The notes under the pieces: generated by a model
The model's database searches: none
Seen by the model: the letters and a program-made list of their open reading frames with translations, nothing else
What the model was told of the DNA's origin: nothing
Program-made: the position numbers and the translations under genes
Source of the DNA: Pseudomonadota bacterium
GTDB taxonomy: Bacteria > Pseudomonadota > Gammaproteobacteria > Burkholderiales > Ferrovaceae
Length of the DNA: 33,434 nucleotides
Direction: 5' to 3'
NCBI GenBank assembly: GCA_028873535.1
Contig: JAGWIJ010000030.1
Coordinates: 1-33,434 of the forward strand
Shown here: one piece after another, positions 29,601 to 33,434 of the stretch
Layout: every line of letters starts with the position of its first letter
Numbering within the stretch: position 1 is the stretch's first letter

Positions 29601-30163
29601 GCATCAAGTCCGACCGCTGGATCCGCCAGATGGCGCGCGAGCACGGCATGATCGAGCCCTTCGAGCCCGAACAGATCAAGCAGGTCAATGGCAAGCGCGT
29701 GGTCTCGTACGGCACCTCCAGCTATGGCTACGACATCCGCTGCTCCGAGGAATTCAAGCTCTTCACCAACATCAACTCGACCATCGTCGATCCCAAGAAC
29801 TTCGATCCCAATTCCTTCGTCGACGTGCACAACGACGTGTGCATCATTCCGCCGAATTCCTTCGCGCTGGCGCGCACCGTCGAGTACTTCAGGATTCCGC
29901 GCAACGTGCTCACCATCTGCCTCGGCAAGAGCACCTACGCGCGCTGCGGCATCATCGTCAACGTGACCCCGTTCGAGCCGGAGTGGGAGGGTTTCGTCAC
30001 CCTTGAGTTCTCGAACACCACGCCACTGCCGGCCAAGATCTATGCCAACGAGGGCGTGGCGCAGGTGCTGTTCTTCGAGTCCGACGAGGACTGCGAGATC
30101 AGCTACCGCGACCGCGGCGGCAAATACCAGGGCCAGCAGGGAGTCACCCTGCCGCGCATCTGA
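29597..30163 (+). CDS. dcd: dCTP deaminase
   Basis: Dcd (188 aa) deaminates dCTP to dUTP, a source of dTTP precursor. It shows [11 protein letters not shown] (about 36-46), Gly-Lys-Ser-Thr-Tyr-Ala-Arg-Cys-Gly (about 112-120), Thr-Pro-Phe-Glu-Pro-Glu-Trp-Glu-Gly with the catalytic Glu, and [10 protein letters not shown] at the end. Length and order are typical. The ATG at 29597 overlaps the acetyltransferase stop by 4 bp. Confidence 0.98.
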   Translation: MSIKSDRWIRQMAREHGMIEPFEPEQIKQVNGKRVVSYGTSSYGYDIRCSEEFKLFTNINSTIVDPKNFDPNSFVDVHNDVCIIPPNSFALARTVEYFRIPRNVLTICLGKSTYARCGIIVNVTPFEPEWEGFVTLEFSNTTPLPAKIYANEGVAQVLFFESDEDCEISYRDRGGKYQGQQGVTLPRI

Positions 30164-30174
30164 GTCTGGCCCCT

Positions 30175-30189
30175 GCCGCCGACGGCGGC
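30175..30189 (+). terminator. Possible hairpin after dcd
   Basis: GCCGCC (30175-30180) and GGCGGC (30184-30189) form a 6-bp stem with a 3-nt loop, 12 bp after the dcd stop. No T-run follows, so a terminator role is weakly supported. Confidence 0.35.
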
Positions 30190-30255
30190 GGATGGTCGCC
30201 GGAACACAAAGGCGGCTGCTCGCCATTTAATCCTTTTGGAGTGGCCCGCTGCGGC

Positions 30256-30281
30256 GCCATAATGGCAGCTCGAAAAAGGAG
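30256..30281 (+). promoter_or_regulatory. Palindromic -10 region and ribosome site of a small gene
   Basis: GCCATAATGGC (30256-30266) is an 11-bp palindrome containing a -10-like CATAAT (30258-30263). A poor -35 (TTTGGA, 30235-30240) lies 17 bp upstream. AAGGAG (30276-30281) is the ribosome site, 8 nt before the ATG at 30290. The palindrome over the -10 could be a repressor site. Confidence 0.45.
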
Positions 30282-30289
30282 AATGCCCG

Positions 30290-30571
30290 ATGGTCATGCC
30301 TGTTCCCGAGCAGGAAACCGCGCTGCTGCGCGAGGAACTCGAAATCCTGATGCGCGAGCGTGATGCCCTGCTGGCCGTCGCTGGCGCCGCTGCCGGGTTC
30401 GTCGCCAACATGGAAGCGCAGGCCCTGCCGCGCTTCGCTTACGAGGCCGCCGACCTGATGGCTCAGGCGCTCAATCGCATTCCTGAAGACACCCTGCGCG
30501 ATGCCCTCGCGGCCGTCGGTGCGCAGGTCACCCTGGACGGACCCGAGCGCCGCGCACGCGCACGCGTGTAG
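30290..30571 (+). CDS. Small helical protein of unknown function
   Basis: A 93-aa protein that I do not recognise. It starts Met-Val-Met-Pro-Val-Pro-Glu and is then mainly helical and acidic (Glu-Glu-Leu-Glu-Ile-Leu-Met-Arg-Glu-Arg-Asp-Ala-Leu-Leu), which could form a coiled coil. A Leu-Asn-Arg-Ile-Pro-Glu-Asp-Thr-Leu-Arg-Asp-Ala-Leu helix follows, and the end is Arg-rich. There is no signal peptide or membrane segment. The ribosome site AAGGAG is strong, and a -10-like palindrome lies before it, so it is probably real. It converges with the CI-like repressor gene, 15 bp away, and may belong to the same element. Confidence 0.65.
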   Translation: MVMPVPEQETALLREELEILMRERDALLAVAGAAAGFVANMEAQALPRFAYEAADLMAQALNRIPEDTLRDALAAVGAQVTLDGPERRARARV

Positions 30572-30586
30572 GACCGGCCGACGGCT

Positions 30587-31192
30587 TCAGGGCAGGGCGC
30601 GGCGCACGGCGCACACCCTGCCCAGCAGCACCATGTCCGGGTCGCCGGCGCGCAGTGCCTGCAATTGCCCGGCTTCACCGCGAGCCAGCTCGTAGCGTTC
30701 GCCATACAGGGGGTTGTCGCAGCTGCACGCCACGCTGCCGTCCAGCCTGAGCTGCAGACGCCGCAGCTGCGGCGCTGCCGGCTGGCGCTCCGGACGTAGC
30801 GCATAGATTCCGTCGCGCAGTCCATCGGGCGTCAAGGGTGCCAGCTCGACGCTGTCGCCGGGCTGCAGGGTGGGCGCCATCGCGTCACCGACGACGTCCA
30901 GCGACACGCCGGTATCCGCCACTTGCGGCGGCCGCTGCCCCGCTGTGGCCGCTGCCTCCGGCGTGCGGCCGAACAGCAACCAGTCGGCACCGCAACGCAC
31001 CGTATCCATGATCGCGAGCAGCTTGTCCACGTTCGGATAGCTCTTGCCCTCGCACCAGTCACGCGCGGCAACTGCCGACACCCCGAACAGGCGCGCGAGC
31101 GCCGTGAAGCGCCCGTGCTGCTTGGGCGGGACGCCGAGCCGGTCGAACGCTTCGTTGAGCCGGCGGGCAAATGCGACCTTGGTTTCACTCAT
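30587..31192 (-). CDS. CI/S24-type repressor lacking the catalytic dyad
   Basis: A 201-aa phage-type repressor. Residues 7-62 hold an HTH (Gly-Arg-Phe-Thr-Ala-Leu-Ala-Arg-Leu-Phe-Gly-Val-Ser-Ala-Val-Ala-Ala-Arg-Asp-Trp-Cys-Glu-Gly). Residues 96-200 are a LexA/S24 peptidase-like fold: Val-Gly-Asp-Ala104-Met-Ala-Pro-Thr-Leu-Gln-Pro-Gly-Asp, then Asp-Gly-Ile-Tyr-Ala-Leu, Leu-Arg144-Arg-Leu-Gln and Asp-Asn-Pro-Leu-Tyr. In cleavable members the first motif is Gly-Asp-Ser-Met and the second contains a catalytic Lys; here they are Ala104 and, by alignment by eye, Arg144. Self-cleavage should therefore be impossible. I chose the ATG at 31192 because GGAG lies 7 nt before it. It is divergent from the flhD-like gene, as SetR is from its regulated genes in SXT elements. 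Confidence 0.85.
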   Translation of the reverse strand: MSETKVAFARRLNEAFDRLGVPPKQHGRFTALARLFGVSAVAARDWCEGKSYPNVDKLLAIMDTVRCGADWLLFGRTPEAAATAGQRPPQVADTGVSLDVVGDAMAPTLQPGDSVELAPLTPDGLRDGIYALRPERQPAAPQLRRLQLRLDGSVACSCDNPLYGERYELARGEAGQLQALRAGDPDMVLLGRVCAVRRALP

Positions 31193-31210
31193 CGGCAGCT
31201 CCAAAAAAGC

Positions 31211-31228
31211 AAGTAAAACTTATCATAT
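31211..31228 (-). promoter_or_regulatory. Candidate repressor promoter with palindrome
   Basis: On the minus strand, TATGAT (complement of 31223-31228) is a plausible -10 for the repressor gene; no good -35 was found. The palindrome AAGTAAAACTT (31211-31221) lies immediately downstream of it, where a bound repressor could block its own transcription. The stretch is far richer in A/T than its surroundings. Confidence 0.42.
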
Positions 31229-31293
31229 TTGCCGTCATGGCGAAAGCGATGCTGTCGAGGCTGTGCCTCGAACAGCAGCGCAGTTTGGCTCTT

Positions 31294-31328
31294 TTTACGC
31301 CATTTACGCAGATCCGTGGCCTTAGTAT
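31294..31328 (+). promoter_or_regulatory. Tandem TTTACGC sites before the flhD-like gene
   Basis: TTTACGC occurs at 31294-31300 and 31303-31309, 9 bp apart and on the same face. A -10-like TAGTAT follows (31323-31328). They lie in the 223-bp gap between the divergent repressor and flhD-like genes and could be activator or repressor half-sites. No convincing -35 was seen, which fits an activated promoter. Confidence 0.42.
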
Positions 31329-31415
31329 GAGACCTACGGCCAATTGCTCTTGGTCGCTTGCTGCGGAAAAATGAAGTCACGCTTTGTTCTCAACCTGGAT
31401 ATGAAGGAGTCCTTC

Positions 31416-31730
31416 ATGAACCTGCCGGAAAACGCCCTGACGGATCTCAACCTCAACTTCCTGCACGGCGTGCGCGAGGCGCTGTTGCGCAACCGCGCCA
31501 CTGCCTTGGGGGAATTCCAGATCGACGGCCGGGTGGCCGACCTGCTGCTGGCGATGACCCAGGACCAGCTGCGGCGCCTTGCCAATGCGCGCGTGCTGCT
31601 GTTCGGCCTGCGCTGGCGCCGCCATGCCGTGTGGTCCTGCCTGGGCGAATACGCGGCCGGCACTGCCGCCGCCCTGCCGCAAGCGCTGCTCGTGGCCGAA
31701 GCGGAGAGCGCCGATGGCTACCAGGCGTAA
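31416..31730 (+). CDS. FlhD-like transcription activator subunit
   Basis: A 104-aa FlhD-like protein. It begins Met-Asn-Leu-Pro-Glu-Asn-Ala-Leu-Thr-Asp-Leu-Asn-Leu-Asn-Phe-Leu, which matches the FlhD helix Asp-Ile-Asn-Leu-Ser-Tyr-Leu. Next come Glu-Ala-Leu-Leu-Arg-Asn-Arg-Ala-Thr-Ala-Leu and Met-Thr-Gln-Asp-Gln-Leu-Arg-Arg-Leu-Ala-Asn, in FlhD order. It is diverged from flagellar FlhD. AAGGAG (31404-31409) sits 6 nt before the ATG at 31416; an in-frame ATG at 31401 is less likely. It overlaps the flhC-like gene by 17 bp. FlhD acts as the D subunit of a D4C2 activator. I leave the symbol empty because the context suggests an element regulator (like SetD or AcaD) and not a flagellar one. Confidence 0.8.
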   Translation: MNLPENALTDLNLNFLHGVREALLRNRATALGEFQIDGRVADLLLAMTQDQLRRLANARVLLFGLRWRRHAVWSCLGEYAAGTAAALPQALLVAEAESADGYQA

Positions 31731-32352
31731 CGTATCGGCCGAGATCCGTCGCTACCGCCAGGCGCAGGCCCTGCTTGAGCTCGGCTTGCGGGTGCCGGTG
31801 GTGTGCGAAATGACCCGGCTCTCGCACTGGTTCCTGCGCAAGCTGTCCCAGGAAATTCGCGGAACCTCGCCGGCCAAGGGGCAGGTGCCCAATTCCGAGC
31901 TGTGGTATCTGCGCGGTCGCAACAATCTGCATGCGTCGCTGTTCCTTGCGCTCTACCGGCCGATCGCAGCGCGCGCCGAAGCCGGCACCGAGGCGCCCGA
32001 CCTGCTGATCCTGGCTTTTCGCCGTTATCGCGAAGTGGTGGCCGCCGCCGGCCTGCCGGAGATCCTGAGCCCGGACCGCGCCTGGTGGCTGCTCAAGTCC
32101 TTGCGCGTACCCACCCTCAAGCGTGTGCGCTGCCGCGAGTGCGGCGGCGTCTACCTGATGCACCACGGCGATCTCGGCACCGGGTTCCGCTGCGTGTGCT
32201 GCCTGGCACGTGCCGTCGGGCGCCGCGGCCTGGCGGCCGCTGCGGCGCAGAGCGCGCTGCCCGCCGTGCTCGACGGCGCGCTGGCCGGCGAGGAGGGCAA
32301 GGCCCTGCTGGCCCTGCGCGCCAGCCGGCTGGTGCAGCCGTGCAGCTCCTGA
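31714..32352 (+). CDS. FlhC-like transcription activator subunit
   Basis: A 212-aa FlhC homologue, the DNA-binding and zinc-binding partner of FlhD. Visible features are Gln-Ala-Leu-Leu-Glu-Leu-Gly-Leu-Arg, Arg-Leu-Ser-His-Trp-Phe-Leu-Arg-Lys-Leu, then Glu-Ile-Arg-Gly-Thr-Ser-Pro-Ala-Lys-Gly (about 47-56) and Asn-Leu-His-Ala-Ser-Leu-Phe. The zinc ligands Cys140, Cys143, Cys160 and Cys163 lie 3 residues after E. coli FlhC Cys137, Cys140, Cys157 and Cys160. The ATG at 31714 overlaps the flhD-like gene. No motA, motB or chemotaxis genes follow, unlike flagellar flhDC. The next gene starts at the TGATG of its stop. Confidence 0.9.
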   Translation: MATRRNVSAEIRRYRQAQALLELGLRVPVVCEMTRLSHWFLRKLSQEIRGTSPAKGQVPNSELWYLRGRNNLHASLFLALYRPIAARAEAGTEAPDLLILAFRRYREVVAAAGLPEILSPDRAWWLLKSLRVPTLKRVRCRECGGVYLMHHGDLGTGFRCVCCLARAVGRRGLAAAAAQSALPAVLDGALAGEEGKALLALRASRLVQPCSS

Positions 32353-33206
32353 TGGTGGGCCCGGCCGATGCGGCGAGCCGGCTGCCGCTGGCGCCATTGC
32401 GCTGCGCGCGCGACGAGCTCGCTGCACACGGCGTGTGGCTGCAACGCCTGGCACACGCCCTGGGCGCCGGGCTGCCGTGGTTCCGCGCCCAGGCCTGGCC
32501 ATGCCTGCTGGCATGGGAGGCGCTGGTGGCAGGCCTGCCGCAGGTCGATGGCCAGGGCAGCGCGCTCACGCGCGTGCTGGGTGCCGCAGCTGTGGTGGCG
32601 GAAACGGCCTTGGATCTGCCCGCCGGCGACGCGCCGGCGCGCCGCCTGCACCTGGCGGATCGTGCGGCGCGCCGACAGGCATGGTCGAGCGCGCGCGTGC
32701 TGACCGTCCACGCTGCCGATGGCCGTTGCTGGAATCCGCGACTGCAGGCGCTGCGCAGCTGGCGCCGCCAGGCACCCGAGCCGCAGCACTGCTGCCTGCC
32801 GCCACCCGGCACCGGCGACGACCCCTGGGGCGACGCGGCTGCCCGGCTGGTGCGCCGTGGCGTCTGGAACCCGCGGCCTGGACTGGGACGCTGGCACTGC
32901 GATGGCCTGGGCTGGTCGCTGCTGTGGCCCCTGGCCGGACTCGATCTGCTGCGCAGCATCGCTGCCCAGCAGATCGCTGATGCGCATGCCGGGGGCGGCA
33001 GCACGCAGTCGCTCGCGCCGGGCATGCTGCCGCAACTGCCGTCGGCCCTGGCCGACTGGGACTATGCGCCGTCCGGTGCCGTTCCGCTCACGCGCCGGCG
33101 CAGCGACGGGCGCTTGGTCGAGGTGCTCCCGGTCACGCAGCAGTTGCGCGCGCGCAGCGGTCTGCCGCCGCGCCTGGCGGCCGCTGCCGACCTGCTGCCG
33201 GCATGA
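32352..33206 (+). CDS. Protein of unknown function with TraI_2 (MobH)-like features
   Basis: A 284-aa protein. It is Ala/Arg/Leu-rich, with no signal peptide and no clear membrane segment. Parts of it remind me of the TraI_2/MobH family of conjugative helicase/relaxase proteins: an N-terminal Leu/Ala helix region, then Val-Leu-Thr-Val-His-Ala-Ala-Asp-Gly-Arg-Cys-Trp-Asn-Pro-Arg-Leu-Gln-Ala-Leu-Arg-Ser-Trp (about 116-137), similar to their Asp-Gly-x-x-Trp-Asn-Pro segment. The characteristic HD-type histidine cluster was not found, so it may be a related non-catalytic protein. It starts at an ATG overlapping the flhC-like stop (TGATG) and overlaps the next gene by 4 bp (ATGA). Placement in the same operon as the FlhDC-like pair is firm; the function is tentative. 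Confidence 0.55.
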   Translation: MVGPADAASRLPLAPLRCARDELAAHGVWLQRLAHALGAGLPWFRAQAWPCLLAWEALVAGLPQVDGQGSALTRVLGAAAVVAETALDLPAGDAPARRLHLADRAARRQAWSSARVLTVHAADGRCWNPRLQALRSWRRQAPEPQHCCLPPPGTGDDPWGDAAARLVRRGVWNPRPGLGRWHCDGLGWSLLWPLAGLDLLRSIAAQQIADAHAGGGSTQSLAPGMLPQLPSALADWDYAPSGAVPLTRRRSDGRLVEVLPVTQQLRARSGLPPRLAAAADLLPA

Positions 33207-33434
33207 CCGCGGCCGCCCTGCCTGCCAGCGGCCAGAACGGCCGGCGGCATGCCACGCCGGCCGCCGCCGTTGCGTGCTGGCTGATCGCCATGCTGTGCCT
33301 TGAGGTGCCCGCAGCACTGGCAGGAAGCTTCGCTCTGGCCGCACTGGCCATCGCATTCCTGCTGCGCCCGCGCAGCGTGGCGGTGCAGCACGGCATGTCC
33401 GGCGCTTTGACCGGCCAGGCGCGCGGCAGCGGCG
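33203..33434 (+). CDS. Membrane protein, 5' part only
   Basis: The frame opens at the ATG overlapping the preceding stop (33203-33206) and runs off the window; 77 residues are visible. After a short basic N-terminus there are two hydrophobic segments (about 19-34 and 39-53) with little between them, suggesting a membrane hairpin, followed by a positively charged Arg-Pro-Arg and a Gly-rich end. A conjugation coupling or transfer protein would fit the neighbourhood, but I cannot assign it. Confidence 0.55.
   Translation, partial: MTAAALPASGQNGRRHATPAAAVACWLIAMLCLEVPAALAGSFALAALAIAFLLRPRSVAVQHGMSGALTGQARGSG

Noticed and set aside
31416..32352. flhDC as ordinary flagellar master regulator
   Set aside because: Not fully excluded, but no mot, che or flagellar genes follow, and a CI-like repressor and a TraI_2-like gene flank it. 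I kept it as the alternative.

Overview
The window is about 33 kb of GC-rich proteobacterial chromosome. The gene neighbourhoods (smpB against ratA-ratB, a DUF4124 protein divergent from guaB-guaA, an ArsC-like protein with tadA and dnaE, metG divergent from apbC, then dcd) are those of a beta- or closely related gammaproteobacterium. I cannot name the species. I saw no rRNA, tRNA or CRISPR array.

Layout. 1-2158: a type IV prepilin-like gene cut by the window edge, overlapping smpB, then ratA-ratB on the other strand. 2165-6107: a minus-strand operon of a PilZ-like protein, a FimV/HubP-like protein and a DUF4124 lipoprotein-size exported protein. 6348-9378: guaB-guaA, the last two steps of GMP synthesis, behind a recognisable promoter. 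9377-11116: a decayed genomic island at the 3' end of guaA, a known insertion hotspot. It holds an integrase remnant, a HicA-like remnant fused in frame to an intact HTH protein behind a 30-bp palindromic promoter/operator, and an AlpA-like remnant. 11362-14587: a light-dependent DNA repair cluster (cryptochrome/photolyase, a 4Fe-4S (6-4) photolyase, a DUF2256 zinc-ribbon protein). 14771-20214: a glycosyltransferase-like protein, a nitrobindin-like protein, a FadR-type regulator divergent from a lactate permease, and an MgtC/DUF4010 membrane protein. 20353-24699: arsC-like, tadA, dnaE. 24732-27800: a membrane-tethered XRE regulator, a GGQ release-factor-like protein and metG. 27922-30163: apbC, a GNAT acetyltransferase and dcd, joined by 4-bp overlaps.

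30290-33434 changes character. A small unknown gene is followed by a CI/S24-type repressor, divergent from a tightly overlapped run of flhD-like, flhC-like, a protein resembling the TraI_2 (MobH) conjugation family, and a truncated membrane protein. A CI-like repressor facing FlhDC-like activators is the logic of the SetR/SetCD switch of SXT-type integrative conjugative elements. The repressor has lost both catalytic residues of the S24 self-cleavage site. This is the best candidate in the window for an undescribed system: the regulatory end of a conjugative or mobilisable element whose repressor cannot respond to SOS by autocleavage.

Translational coupling (ATGA, GTGA, TGATG junctions) is used throughout. 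Long antisense frames are common because of the GC content and were left out.
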